DNA of 56,538 nucleotides, from positions 1-56,538 of the forward strand of contig JAJKHS010000138.1 of the NCBI GenBank assembly GCA_021154885.1. The letters are read 5' to 3'. Origin of the DNA: Thermoanaerobaculum sp. Lineage in GTDB: Bacteria; Acidobacteriota; Thermoanaerobaculia; Multivoradales; UBA5704. A model generated the notes under the pieces. The model was not told where the DNA came from and did not search any database. It saw only the letters and a program-made list of their open reading frames with translations. Numbering within the stretch: the stretch's first letter is position 1; the number at the start of each line of letters is the position of its first letter. This document shows, one piece after another, positions 35,944-44,131 of this stretch. The position numbers and the translations under genes are program-made.

Positions 35944-37272
35944 GGCGGGCCGGCGGCGCCGGCGCCGGCGTGGCCGGGGTCGCTCCGCGCCCTCGCTGCC
36001 GGCGGGGGCCGCTTTGAGAGGGGGGCGGCGGCGGGCCGCGGCCTGCCACGCCTCGAGCGCCTCGCGCCCGTCTCCGGTGGCCTGCACCAGGATCTCGAAC
36101 AGGAGCAGGGCGTCATCGAAGTAGGGCTTGCGGGTGAAGCGCACCCGCTCGTGGGCGGACCAGCGGGGCTCGCAGAGACGCTGGAACCCGATCAGGGCCT
36201 GGGTCACCTGCTGCGCCCGCAGGTTGGAAAGGGTCAGGCGCTGGAAGAAGGGGGCCACCTCCTCCTGGATCATCAGCTCGATTTCAGGCCGGCTCATGGG
36301 CCGGCCGTTCATCGCCTCGACATCCATGCGCCGCACCATGACCTTGGGGAGGAGCACGGCGGCCAGCAGAGCGGTGTCCGACAGGGGCCGTTCCTCGGCC
36401 ACCATGCGGTCGATCACCGGCAGGATCTGCCCGAAGTCGCCCAGCCCCCGCTCGCCCGCCGTGAGCATGGCGTAGGCCTCGGGGAGCAGCACCTCGAGCA
36501 GGCCCAGCTCCAGCATCCACTGCATGGCCGCGCCGGCCCGGCCGCATTTCAGGAGCTGCACGACCTCCTCGGTCACCCGCGCCGGCGACGCCTTCTCCAA
36601 CTCCTTGCGGTGGTCTTGAATCGCCTCCTGCGTCTTCCTCTCGATGCCGAAGCCCAGCCGGCCCGCGAACTCGCAGGCCCGCAACATGCGCACCGGGTCC
36701 TCCTGAAAGCGGACGCCGGGGTCGCCGATGGCCCGGACCAGCTTGCGCTCCAGGTCCTCGATGCCGCCGACGTGGTCGATCACCGCGAAGTCGGCGATGC
36801 TGTAGAACAGGGCGTTGATGGTGAAGTCGCGGCGGAAGGCGTCCTGGCGGGGGGTGCCGTAGGCGTTGTCGCTGGTGATCAGCAGCTCGCCCGGCTCGCC
36901 CCGCTGCTCCTCCGGATCGGGATCGCGGCGGAAGGTCGAGACCTCCACGACGCCGCCGTCGTGGTAGAAGACGTGCACCAGCCGGAAGCGCCGGCCGATG
37001 ATCCGCGAGTTGGAGAACAGGCGCCGGATCTCGTTCGGCTTGGCGTTGGTGCCGACGTCGAAGTCCTTGGGCTTGCGTCCCATCATCAGGTCGCGCACGC
37101 TGCCGCCCACCAGACAGGCCCGGTAGCCGGCATTGTGCAGCCGGTAGAGGACCTTGACGGCGTTCTTGTCGATGTCCCGGCGGGAGATGGGGTGCTCGGA
37201 GCGCTCCAGGATGCGCGGCTCCCCCTCGGCGTTCGCGCTCACGGCCTGATTATATGAGTCCTCGTGAACCAT
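35938..37272 (-). CDS. pcnB: Poly(A) polymerase / CCA-adding family nucleotidyltransferase
   Basis: A 444-aa class II nucleotidyltransferase. After a short N-terminal extension the PcnB start HPISRRDIDKNAVKVLYRLHNAGY is followed by LVGGSVRDLM (54-63) and the catalytic DFD (70-72) in GRKPKDFDVGTNA. RRFRLVHVFY and RRDFTINALFYSI are the further conserved motifs of the polymerase palm. The C-terminal region is helical, then disordered and Arg/Pro-rich (RPRPRRRRRRR), a feature of poly(A) polymerases as opposed to CCA enzymes. It adds 3' A tails to RNA. Transcribed separately from sdhCAB, whose regulatory site overlaps its stop. Confidence 0.92.
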   Translation of the reverse strand: MVHEDSYNQAVSANAEGEPRILERSEHPISRRDIDKNAVKVLYRLHNAGYRACLVGGSVRDLMMGRKPKDFDVGTNAKPNEIRRLFSNSRIIGRRFRLVHVFYHDGGVVEVSTFRRDPDPEEQRGEPGELLITSDNAYGTPRQDAFRRDFTINALFYSIADFAVIDHVGGIEDLERKLVRAIGDPGVRFQEDPVRMLRACEFAGRLGFGIERKTQEAIQDHRKELEKASPARVTEEVVQLLKCGRAGAAMQWMLELGLLEVLLPEAYAMLTAGERGLGDFGQILPVIDRMVAEERPLSDTALLAAVLLPKVMVRRMDVEAMNGRPMSRPEIELMIQEEVAPFFQRLTLSNLRAQQVTQALIGFQRLCEPRWSAHERVRFTRKPYFDDALLLFEILVQATGDGREALEAWQAAARRRPPLKAAPAGSEGAERPRPRRRRRRRPAL

Positions 37273-37379
37273 CGATGATTGGCTATATGTCGGATGCGAA
37301 AGGGCTTGCGGCTCGCCCGTTCCCTGCGCACGCGCGGCCCGACTCTATAGAGACCGGTGGGGGTGAGGCAAGGGACAAG

Positions 37380-37426
37380 GGAAAAAGAGGGCCGGGACGG
37401 GCGGAGGGCATTAAACCCGCCCCGGC
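37380..37426 (-). terminator. Strong intrinsic terminator
   Basis: On the minus strand an 11-bp stem (GCCGGGGCGGG pairing with CCCGTCCCGGC, one G-U pair; plus-strand arms 37391-37401 and 37416-37426) is followed by CCTCTTTTTCCC. The 14-nt loop contains TTTAATG. It lies about 35 nt after the stop of the 20-codon ORF and 395 nt after osmC, so it ends a minus-strand transcript that enters from the right. Confidence 0.65.
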
Positions 37427-37458
37427 ACCGGAGGGAGAGGAGACTGTCTGTCGTATCG

Positions 37459-37521
37459 TCAGCCGCCTGGCCGGCAAATCCGGTGGGGGGCGGCGGTGTT
37501 TCTGATCTTGGTGTTGCTCAT
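37459..37521 (-). CDS. 20-aa ORF between osmC and the terminator
   Basis: An ATG (37519-37521) sits behind ACGGAGAGAAACG and encodes MSNTKIRNTAAPHRICRPGG, followed by a stop and, 33 nt later, the intrinsic terminator. The peptide is basic with a single Cys and no hydrophobic stretch. A partial sigma54-like element (CTGGCACG, 37565-37558) lies about 38 nt upstream, with a poor -12 half. The gap of 548 bp (37273-37820) otherwise holds two dispersed repeats. It could be a small protein, a leader ORF or chance. Confidence 0.3.
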   Translation of the reverse strand: MSNTKIRNTAAPHRICRPGG

Positions 37522-37686
37522 CGTTTCTCTCCGTCGCTTCCCATGGATTCCACGATCCGTGCCAGGGGTTGGCGGGGAGAGAGAATGCTGATTCCAAAGG
37601 GTTTACAGTCTGAGCAGAGGAATAGGGGCGTGCGTGGGGACGGACGCCTGTCTCCTGAGGATGACGGGGGTGGCGCCTGGGGAGGA

Positions 37687-37746
37687 CCCTCATCACCCCG
37701 GCCCTCTTCTCCCGCCTCCACCCACCCCCTCACCGGGAGAAGAGGG
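37687..37746. repeat. CCCTCTTCTCCC palindromic element, copy A
   Basis: A perfect 12-bp inverted repeat, CCCTCTTCTCCC (37702-37713) and GGGAGAAGAGGG (37735-37746), preceded by CCCTCATCACCCCGG. Copies B and C at 39117-39252 and 51106-51169 share the stem and the flanking CCCTCATCACCCC, in the opposite orientation to this copy. Confidence 0.75.
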
Positions 37747-37772
37747 AGAGAAGCAAGACGCCGCTGAGGATG

Positions 37773-37806
37773 GGGACCCCTGGGAGCGCTGGCGTCCCGC
37801 CGGCCA
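37773..37806. repeat. Dispersed GACCCCTGGGA repeat, fragment
   Basis: GGACCCCTGGGAGCGCTGGC and the following GTCCCGCCGGCC match, with few changes, the left end of the element at 55009-55099. Only the left half is present here, next to the osmC 3' end. Confidence 0.55.
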
Positions 37807-37820
37807 GCTAACTTCGCTTC

Positions 37821-38303
37821 TTACACCAGCCGGCTGACGATCTCGATCTCCGACGTCAGCGTCCTGTGGACCGGGCAGCGGTCGGCGATCTCCATCAGGC
37901 GGAGACGCTGCTCGACGGTCAGGGGGCCGAGGAGCTCGATGTCTCGCTCGATGCGGTCCAGCTTGCCGGCCTTCAGCTCGCAGCTCACGCAGTCCGCGGC
38001 GTGGATCTTGCCGTGTCGGAGCCGCACGCGCACCCCTTCCAGGGGGATCTTCTTGAGGTCGGCGTACATCCGCAGGGTCATGGAGGTGCAGGCCCCCACC
38101 GCCGCCAGGAGCAGGTCGTAGGGCGTGGGGCCGGTGCCGGTGCCGCCGATGACGCCGGTGGGCTCGTCGGCGGCGAGGCGGTGCTGGCCCGCCACGATCT
38201 CCTGGGCGAAGCCCTTCGGACCGCCGGTCACTGTCACCTCGCCCTCCTTGGCCGTCTCGGAGAGGCCGGGGACCCCGGGGGACTGCAGGTTCTCGCTGGT
38301 CAT
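37821..38303 (-). CDS. OsmC family protein
   Basis: A 160-aa protein of the OsmC/Ohr superfamily. The two redox cysteines are in [18 protein letters not shown] and in [11 protein letters not shown], the positions used for thiol peroxidase activity. The [10 protein letters not shown] segment before the first Cys is characteristic. It fits the OsmC-like (YhfA) branch rather than organic hydroperoxide resistance Ohr. It is divergent from the ABC transporter ATPase gene (59 bp apart), so the two may share a regulatory region. Role: peroxide detoxification, likely under osmotic or oxidative stress. Confidence 0.9.
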   Translation of the reverse strand: MTSENLQSPGVPGLSETAKEGEVTVTGGPKGFAQEIVAGQHRLAADEPTGVIGGTGTGPTPYDLLLAAVGACTSMTLRMYADLKKIPLEGVRVRLRHGKIHAADCVSCELKAGKLDRIERDIELLGPLTVEQRLRLMEIADRCPVHRTLTSEIEIVSRLV

Positions 38304-38362
38304 TTCGTGATCTCCCGGTCAAGGATCGTAGCACTCCCGGCTTCAGAGATAGACTGGCCCGC

Positions 38363-39115
38363 GTGTCCATTGCTCCCATCGCGCCCATCCTCGAAGCGGT
38401 CGGCGTCGCCAAGACCTATGGCGACGGGACGACCGCGCTGGGAGGGGTGAGCCTCGCCGTTCACCCCGGGGAGACGGTGGCCCTGGTGGGCGAGAGCGGC
38501 AGCGGCAAGACGACCCTCCTGCGCACCTTCAACCGCATGGTGGAGCCCTCGGCCGGCGACGTGCGAGTGGAGGGGCAGCCCGTGGCCGGCCTCGATCCCT
38601 TCGCCCTGCGCCGCCGCATCGGCTACGTCCCCCAGGACGGTGGCCTCATCCCCCACTGGCGAATCGAGAAGAACGTCGAGCTCGTCCCCCGCCTCCTGGG
38701 CTGGGACCGTGACCGCCGCCGAGCGCGCACCCGCGAGATGCTGGAGCTCGTGGGCCTCGATCTACAGGCCCACGCCAGCCGCTACCCCGGCGAGCTCTCC
38801 GGCGGCCAGCGCCAGCGCGTGGCCTTCGCCCGCGCCCTGGCCGCCGATCCACCCCTGATCCTCCTCGACGAGCCCTTCGGCGCCCTCGACGCTCTGACCC
38901 GTCTCGAGCTCCACCGTCAGTTCCTGGACCTCAAGAAGGCCCTTGGGAAGACGACCGTCCTCGTGACCCACGACCTCGCCGAGGCCTTCCGTCTCGCCGA
39001 TCGCATCGGCGTCATGCGCGCCGGCCGCCTCCTCCAGCTCGGGACGCCGGACGAGTTGGCGAAGCGGCCGGCGGACCCGTATGTGGAGGCTTTGCTGGAG
39101 ATGCGGCGTGTGTGA
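38363..39115 (+). CDS. Osmoprotectant/glycine-betaine-type ABC transporter ATPase
   Basis: A 250-aa ATPase starting at GTG. Walker A is GESGSGKT (43-50), the signature LSGGQ is 145-149, Walker B LILLDE is 165-170, and the switch His is His203 in LVTHD. The [16 protein letters not shown] segment, with EPSAG after the arginine, matches the OpuA/ProV group. It lacks the C-terminal CBS pair found in OpuCA/ProV, being the short form. It pairs with the downstream binding-protein/permease fusion, from which it is separated by a repeat element. Confidence 0.92.
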   Translation: MSIAPIAPILEAVGVAKTYGDGTTALGGVSLAVHPGETVALVGESGSGKTTLLRTFNRMVEPSAGDVRVEGQPVAGLDPFALRRRIGYVPQDGGLIPHWRIEKNVELVPRLLGWDRDRRRARTREMLELVGLDLQAHASRYPGELSGGQRQRVAFARALAADPPLILLDEPFGALDALTRLELHRQFLDLKKALGKTTVLVTHDLAEAFRLADRIGVMRAGRLLQLGTPDELAKRPADPYVEALLEMRRV

Positions 39116-39116
39116 G

Positions 39117-39252
39117 CCCTCACCCCTGTCCCCTCTCCCACCGCCCTCCCCCCGACCGGGAGAGGGGAACCCGGCTGAAGGGTTCTCGCCTTTCTCCCTC
39201 TTCTCCCGGTTGGGGGGAGGGCGAGGGGAGAAGAGGGTCGGGGTGATGAGGG
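39117..39252. repeat. CCCTCTTCTCCC palindromic element, copy B
   Basis: Contains the 12-bp inverted repeat CCCTCTTCTCCC (39196-39207) and GGGAGAAGAGGG (39226-39237) followed by TCGGGGTGATGAGGGG, plus a degenerate CCCTCACCCC half at its left end. The ATG of the downstream transporter gene lies within its right end (GGGGTGATGAGG), so the element supplies the leader and start codon. Confidence 0.72.
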
Positions 39253-40802
39253 GTCGGGCGGTGGGATCGGCAATCCTCGTCCTTCTTCTTTGCGCCGCCC
39301 CCCTCCACGCCGCCGACCGCATCGTCATCGGCTCGAAAAACTTCGAGGAAAGCCGTCTCCTCGCCGAGATGTTCGCCCAGCTCCTGGAGAGCCGCACGAA
39401 GCTCCAGGTGGAGCGGCGCCTCGGCCTCGCCGGCACGCAGGTCTGCTTCGAGGCCCTGAAGAACGGCGCCATCGACGTCTACCCCGAGTACACGGGCACC
39501 GGCCTCGTCTCAATCCTCAACGAGAAGGCGGAGGGGGCGCCGGCAAAGACGCTCAACCGGGTGCGCTCCGAGTTCCTCCACCGCTGGGACCTCTGGTGGC
39601 TCGCTCCCCTGGGATTCGAGAACTCCTGGGAGATCGCCGTTCCCAAAGAGCTGGCCGAGCGGGAGCACCTGGAGACGATCACGGACCTCGCCCGCGTCTC
39701 GAAGCGCCTCCACGGCGGCTTCGGCCACGAGTTCGTAGGCCGCGAGGACGGCCTCCTCGGTCTCCAGCGGGTCTACGGCCTGGAGTGGAAGTCCGTGGAC
39801 CACCTCCAGCAGGCCCTCCAGTACCAGGCGGCCAAGCAGCGGACGATTGACGCCCTGGACGTCTACTCCACCGACGGTCGGCTCATCCTCTACAACCTGA
39901 AGGTCCTGCGGGACGACCGCCACTTCTTCCCGCCCTACGAGGCGGCGGCCCTGGTGCGGGGCGCAACCCTGAAGCGGCATCCGGAGGTCGGCGCCGTGCT
40001 CGGCCTCCTTGCCGGCTCCCTGGACGAGGACACCATGCGAGCCCTCAACCTCCGACTCCAGGAGGGGCACGAGAGCGAGGTCGTGGTGGCCCGGGACGCT
40101 CTGCGGTCTCTGGGCCTATCTAATAAGGAAGGAAGAGCTTCGGAGACGGAGATCCGGGGCACCGGTGTCCTCGCCTATTTCTGGGGAGTGCGCCGGGATC
40201 TGGGCCGGCTGACTCTGCAGCATCTCGGCCTCTCGGCCGCGGCCCTGGTGCTGGGAGCCCTCTTCGCCATCCCCTTGGGGCTGTGGCTGGAGCGGCGCCG
40301 GCGCTGGGCCGAGGCGGTCATCCGCGTCCTGGGGATTTTCCAGACCGTCCCCTCCCTCGCCCTGCTGGCCTTCATGATCCCGTTCCTCGGAGTCGGGACC
40401 GTCCCCGCCATCGCGGCGCTCTGGATCTACTCCCTTTTTCCCATCGTGCGGAACACCTACACGGGCGTGCGGGACGCGGACTCCAAAGCCGTCGAGGCCG
40501 CAACCGCTCTGGGAATGACGCCCGGCCAGGTCCTGCGCGAGATTCGCCTCCCCCTGGCTGCTCCGGTCGTGATGGCCGGCCTGCGCACCGCCGCCGTCCT
40601 CACCGTCGGCACCGCCACGCTCGCCGCCTTCATCGGCGCCGGCGGCCTGGGCGAGCCCATCGTCACCGGCCTGCAGCTTGCCAACACGGCGATGATCCTT
40701 TCGGGAGCCATCCCGGCGGCTTTGCTGGCGCTGCTGGTGGATGCGGGATTGGGGTGGGTGGAGCGGAGGCTGCGGCCGGCGGGGTTGGAGGTGCAGAGGT
40801 GA
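39246..40802 (+). CDS. Osmoprotectant ABC transporter: substrate-binding domain fused to permease
   Basis: A 518-aa fusion. A signal peptide (SAILVLLLCAAPLHA) is followed by an OpuAC-type binding domain (about 24-285), opening with RIVIGSKNFEESRLLAEM and containing GAIDVYPEYTGTGL, the hallmark of quaternary-amine binding proteins. From about residue 300 a permease domain follows with about five to six helices and the EAA-like motif EAATALGMTPGQVLREIRLPLAAP. The binding domain is N-terminal, the reverse of OpuCB/EgtU-type fusions with a C-terminal binding domain. Likely substrate: betaine, choline or a related compound. Start chosen at the ATG within repeat copy B. Confidence 0.9.
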   Translation: MRGRAVGSAILVLLLCAAPLHAADRIVIGSKNFEESRLLAEMFAQLLESRTKLQVERRLGLAGTQVCFEALKNGAIDVYPEYTGTGLVSILNEKAEGAPAKTLNRVRSEFLHRWDLWWLAPLGFENSWEIAVPKELAEREHLETITDLARVSKRLHGGFGHEFVGREDGLLGLQRVYGLEWKSVDHLQQALQYQAAKQRTIDALDVYSTDGRLILYNLKVLRDDRHFFPPYEAAALVRGATLKRHPEVGAVLGLLAGSLDEDTMRALNLRLQEGHESEVVVARDALRSLGLSNKEGRASETEIRGTGVLAYFWGVRRDLGRLTLQHLGLSAAALVLGALFAIPLGLWLERRRRWAEAVIRVLGIFQTVPSLALLAFMIPFLGVGTVPAIAALWIYSLFPIVRNTYTGVRDADSKAVEAATALGMTPGQVLREIRLPLAAPVVMAGLRTAAVLTVGTATLAAFIGAGGLGEPIVTGLQLANTAMILSGAIPAALLALLVDAGLGWVERRLRPAGLEVQR

Positions 40803-40838
40803 ACGTGGGCGGCGACCTCAGAGTGGTACACTGTCGGC

Positions 40839-41117
40839 ATGTCCCACACTCAAGAAGAGACCGTTCGATTCACCACTCAGGTCGGGGCACGCGGCAGGCT
40901 TGTCCTGCCCGCCGTGGTTCGCAAGCGGCTTGCCCTGAACGAAGGAGATCGCGTCGTCCTCACCCTCGAACCCGACGGCTCCATGCGGCTCGTGGGATTG
41001 AAAGAGCAGGTCAGGAAAGTCAGGGGATTGTACCGGAACGTCGCTCCCGGCGTTGATCTGGTCGCGGAGTTGATCCGAGAGCGTCGGGACGAAGAACGAC
41101 GAGAGACTGAGTCGTGA
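40839..41117 (+). CDS. AbrB/MazE-type antitoxin (VapB-like)
   Basis: A 92-aa protein whose first 50 residues form an SpoVT-AbrB swapped-hairpin DNA-binding domain: FTTQVGARGRLVLPAVVRKRLALNEGDRVVLTLEPDG. The C-terminal helix (VAELIRERRDEERR) is the toxin-binding tail. The stop overlaps the PIN-toxin start (GTGA, 41114-41117), so toxin translation is coupled. A TACACT -10-like hexamer lies 16 nt before the ATG, giving a very short leader, as usual for autoregulated pairs. It should repress its own operon with the toxin. Confidence 0.92.
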   Translation: MSHTQEETVRFTTQVGARGRLVLPAVVRKRLALNEGDRVVLTLEPDGSMRLVGLKEQVRKVRGLYRNVAPGVDLVAELIRERRDEERRETES

Positions 41118-41536
41118 ACGGACCGGTGCTGGACGCCTCCGCCCTGCTTGCCTTTCTCCATGATGAGCCCGGCGCCGATCTGGTCGGGGAAGCGCTCGTC
41201 GCGGGCGCCAGTATCAGCGCCGTCAATTGGGCCGAAGTCCTCAGCAAACTCGCCGATCGAGGCCAAGAGCCCGAAACCGTGGCGCAGGATCTGGAAAACC
41301 AAGGGATACTGGGGCCAGCGCTGATCGTCCACGAAGTCGACGAGATCCTGGCTTGCAGGATTGCGGAGCTGCGTCCGCAGACTCGGGCGCTGGGCCTGTC
41401 CCTGGGAGATCGAGCCTGCCTCGCTCTGGCCGGCAGGTTGGGACTGGGAGTCCTCACAGCCGATCGAGACTGGATGGACCTGGATCTGGGGCTCGATATC
41501 CGGCTGATTCGTCACCAGCAGCCTACGCCGCCTTGA
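41114..41536 (+). CDS. PIN-domain toxin (VapC-like)
   Basis: A 140-aa PIN ribonuclease beginning at GTG. The four acidic residues are Asp7 (VLDASALLAF), Glu41 (NWAEVLSKL), Asp99 (SLGDRACLALA) and Asp117 (TADRDW), so the active site is intact. VapC toxins cleave tRNA or rRNA when freed from the antitoxin. Its 3' end overlaps the convergent 80-aa gene by 14 nt. Toxin and antitoxin look complete, so this pair is probably functional. Confidence 0.92.
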   Translation: MNGPVLDASALLAFLHDEPGADLVGEALVAGASISAVNWAEVLSKLADRGQEPETVAQDLENQGILGPALIVHEVDEILACRIAELRPQTRALGLSLGDRACLALAGRLGLGVLTADRDWMDLDLGLDIRLIRHQQPTPP

Positions 41537-41765
41537 CCTGCTCCGCACCGTCCGCCGTCAGGTAATACCACGTCCCCGTCGCGTTGACCTTCAGCCACCC
41601 CTTCTCCACCATCCCTTTGAGGACCTCCTCGACCTCGGTGCCCTTGGGCAGGACGATCCGGATGGCCTGCGCGCGCATGCCGTAGCCGGTCTGGATGGTA
41701 CCCGCGATGTGGCACCTCTCCTTGAAGCGAGCGAGGATGGCCTGCTCTACTTTCGAATGATCCAT
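41523..41765 (-). CDS. Small 80-aa winged-helix-like protein
   Basis: Starts behind a near-perfect ribosome site (AGGAGG, 7 nt before ATG). The pattern of helices ending in a short beta wing (GWLKVNATGTWYYLTADGAEQVKA) resembles a single winged helix, but DNA binding is not shown. No family name is recognised. It is the last member of the minus-strand run from sucC, 30 nt after the uracil DNA glycosylase stop. Convergent overlap of 14 nt with the PIN toxin. Confidence 0.78.
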   Translation of the reverse strand: MDHSKVEQAILARFKERCHIAGTIQTGYGMRAQAIRIVLPKGTEVEEVLKGMVEKGWLKVNATGTWYYLTADGAEQVKAA

Positions 41766-41795
41766 GGACGAACCTCCTGAAGAAGCGCGGGGATT

Positions 41796-42455
41796 CTAAC
41801 CCAGGAACGTCTCCCTCCACCCCACGCTCCCGCGCACCAGTGCCAACGCCCGCTCCAGACGCTCCTGGTTCTCCGGCCGCACCAGCCACGTGCTGCGCCC
41901 CGAGGGGTGAGGCAGCGGGATCACCTCGAACGTCACCTCCCCCCGCGACACCTCGAAGCGGCTCCCCACCCGCTCCTGGAGAGGCGCTGGCTCAGGGAGG
42001 AAGACCTTGATCGCTAGCTGTCCCACGGCGAGCACCGTGGCCGGCCGGATCAGCCGCAGCTCGTGCTCCAGGTAGGGGGCGCAGTTGGCGATCTCCTGCG
42101 GGCTGGGGACGCGGTCTCCCCCCTGCGGCGCCCGGCCGGGGAAGCAGCGGGCCACGGCGCACATATAAACCCGGCGGCGGAACTCCTCCTCCGGCACTCC
42201 GAAGCGGGCGAACCAGGAGAAGAGGCGCATCCCCGCCGTGTAGGCGAACGGCCGCTGCTCCACCACCTCCTTCGGCCCCGGCGCCTGGCCCACCAGCATC
42301 AGCCGCGGCCAGGTCTGCGGCCGGGCCGCCACCGGCGGCGGCTCCACGGCCGGGCAGATCCGGCACCCCCGCACCTGGATCAGATGATGGTCGAGCGCCT
42401 CCCAGCGGGGAGCCTCGTCCACGACCGGCAGGGAGCCCCGTTTCAAACCCGCCAC
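41796..42455 (-). CDS. Uracil-DNA glycosylase family protein with iron-sulfur cluster ligands
   Basis: A 219-aa protein of the family 4/5-type uracil glycosylases. Cluster ligands are Cys31 and Cys34 (GCRICP), Cys104 (VARCFPG) and Cys124 (NCAPYLEHEL). Motif A is LMLVGQAPGPKE (about 53-64) and motif B is LPHPSG with His183. Together these remove uracil from DNA. The start is uncertain: a GTG at 42453-42455 overlaps the HD-GYP gene by 13 nt; in-frame GTG codons 30 nt later are possible. No ATG is available. Confidence 0.88.
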   Translation of the reverse strand: MAGLKRGSLPVVDEAPRWEALDHHLIQVRGCRICPAVEPPPVAARPQTWPRLMLVGQAPGPKEVVEQRPFAYTAGMRLFSWFARFGVPEEEFRRRVYMCAVARCFPGRAPQGGDRVPSPQEIANCAPYLEHELRLIRPATVLAVGQLAIKVFLPEPAPLQERVGSRFEVSRGEVTFEVIPLPHPSGRSTWLVRPENQERLERALALVRGSVGWRETFLG

Positions 42456-44101
42456 GGTCGCTCGGCCAGAGAATCCAGAAAGGCGTCCACCACCTTGGGA
42501 TCGAACTGCCGGCCCCGCTCCAGGCGGAGGATGGCGGCGGCCTGCTCCTCCGGCAGGGCCTCCCGGTAGGGGCGGGTCGTGGTCATGGCGTCGTAGGCGT
42601 CCACCACGGCGATGATACGGGCGCCGAGAGGGATCTGCTCGCCGGCGAGCCCCCGTGGATAGCCCGGGTGCTGGCCGTCGATGTCGCCGTCGTAGCGCTC
42701 CTGGTGATGGAGCACCAGCGGCGCGGCGCCGGCGAGGAGGTCCAGCTTCTCCAGCATCCGCGCCCCGATCTCCGGATGCCGGCGCATCACCTCGGTCTCC
42801 ATGGGATCGAGCGGCCCCTCCTTGCGCAGCACCGACTCGGGCACCCCGAGCTTGCCCACGTCGTGGAGGAGGCTCGCGTAGTGGAGCGTCTCCAGGTCCC
42901 GTCCCCGCAGCCCCAGCTTCTCCCCCACCGCCACGGCGTACTCGCTCACCCGCCGCAGGTGCCCACCCGTATACAGGTCCTTGGCCTCGATGGCGTGGAT
43001 CAAAGCGTCCGAGACGCGGACCAGGTCGCGCCGCAAGAGCCGGTTCATCTCCACCAGCTCCTCCCGCAGGACCAGCTCCCGTTGCCGGGACCAGCCCACG
43101 AGCGCCCCGGCCAGTGACAGGATCAGGAGGTCCGCCCGGCCGGACCAGACCTCGTTGCCCAGCCCTGACAATCCGGAATCCAAGGCCATGACCGCCAGCC
43201 CCACGAGATGGCAGACGCCGCTTCCCGAGGCCGCGAGGATCCCCCCGCGCAAACCGAAGTAGAGGGCCGCCCAGAGCACCGGCAGCAGATACAGAAGGAC
43301 CGTCCAGCCGCTGCTGCCGGGCAGCCGCGTCAGCGTCAAGGCGACTACCGCCGCGGAGAAGACCATGGCGGCCCCGATCGGCAGGCCGAGGTTCCGCTGC
43401 TGCGCGGGAGCCGGGGCTGGGAGAAGCACCGTCTCCTCGCCGGTAAAAACGAGCTCGCGATCGAGGCGCAACGACGAATCGAGCACCTCGCCCCGGAGCG
43501 GCACCATCCAGCGCCGTGCCCGCCGGTCCGCCAGGAGCAGGAGGGGAGGAGCGAGGAGGGCTACGCTCACCAGCGCTCCCGAGACGCGAGCCCAGACCCA
43601 CTCGCCCGGCGCTTCGGTGGGAGGCAGGAGATGGAAGGGGAGGAACGAGGGGAGGGCTCCCGCCAGTCCGCCGCCGAGACCGGCGGCCAGGACCCAGAGG
43701 AACGAGCGGAGGTTGGGGAGGCCCCGCCCCAGCCGGGGGACGAGGCGAAAGACGAGCCATCCGGCCACGCCGCTGCAGCAGAAGGACGCGGCGAGCAGGA
43801 GAGCCGTGGGAAGGTTCCGAACCAGGATCCAGACCGCCGCGAGCTGGCCGAGACCCGCCCCGAGGATACCCAGCCCTCCGAAGAGGACGCCCGACGACAC
43901 AGAGATCGCCGGCGTCAAGGGGAACAGCACCCCGCCGGTCCAGCCCCGGACCAGCTCCCCCGCCAAGCCCGCGGCGAACGACACTGCGAGGCGCACTCCC
44001 CGCCCCTGCCCGAACCAAGCCGCGAGACGGCCGGTGCGGTGTTGGGCGAAGGCCGCCCCTGGCGCGGGGGCGACCCGAGGCTGGGAGTGGACGACGCTCA
44101 T
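42443..44101 (-). CDS. Membrane-bound HD-GYP c-di-GMP phosphodiesterase
   Basis: A 552-aa protein with about eight to ten predicted helices in its first 330 residues (a MASE1-like sensor region) and a C-terminal HD-GYP domain from about 350. Catalytic features: GHLRRVSEYA, LLHDVGKLGVP (His-Asp near 412), RRHPEIGARML and HHQERYDG. The GYP element PGYPRGL is separated from the HH motif by about six extra residues (DIDGQH). It should degrade c-di-GMP in response to a membrane or periplasmic signal. It starts 30 nt after the 98-aa gene and overlaps the glycosylase start. Confidence 0.93.
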   Translation of the reverse strand: MSVVHSQPRVAPAPGAAFAQHRTGRLAAWFGQGRGVRLAVSFAAGLAGELVRGWTGGVLFPLTPAISVSSGVLFGGLGILGAGLGQLAAVWILVRNLPTALLLAASFCCSGVAGWLVFRLVPRLGRGLPNLRSFLWVLAAGLGGGLAGALPSFLPFHLLPPTEAPGEWVWARVSGALVSVALLAPPLLLLADRRARRWMVPLRGEVLDSSLRLDRELVFTGEETVLLPAPAPAQQRNLGLPIGAAMVFSAAVVALTLTRLPGSSGWTVLLYLLPVLWAALYFGLRGGILAASGSGVCHLVGLAVMALDSGLSGLGNEVWSGRADLLILSLAGALVGWSRQRELVLREELVEMNRLLRRDLVRVSDALIHAIEAKDLYTGGHLRRVSEYAVAVGEKLGLRGRDLETLHYASLLHDVGKLGVPESVLRKEGPLDPMETEVMRRHPEIGARMLEKLDLLAGAAPLVLHHQERYDGDIDGQHPGYPRGLAGEQIPLGARIIAVVDAYDAMTTTRPYREALPEEQAAAILRLERGRQFDPKVVDAFLDSLAERPWRV

Positions 44102-44131
44102 CCCCGGTAGAAGAACCTCCCCGGACGGCCG

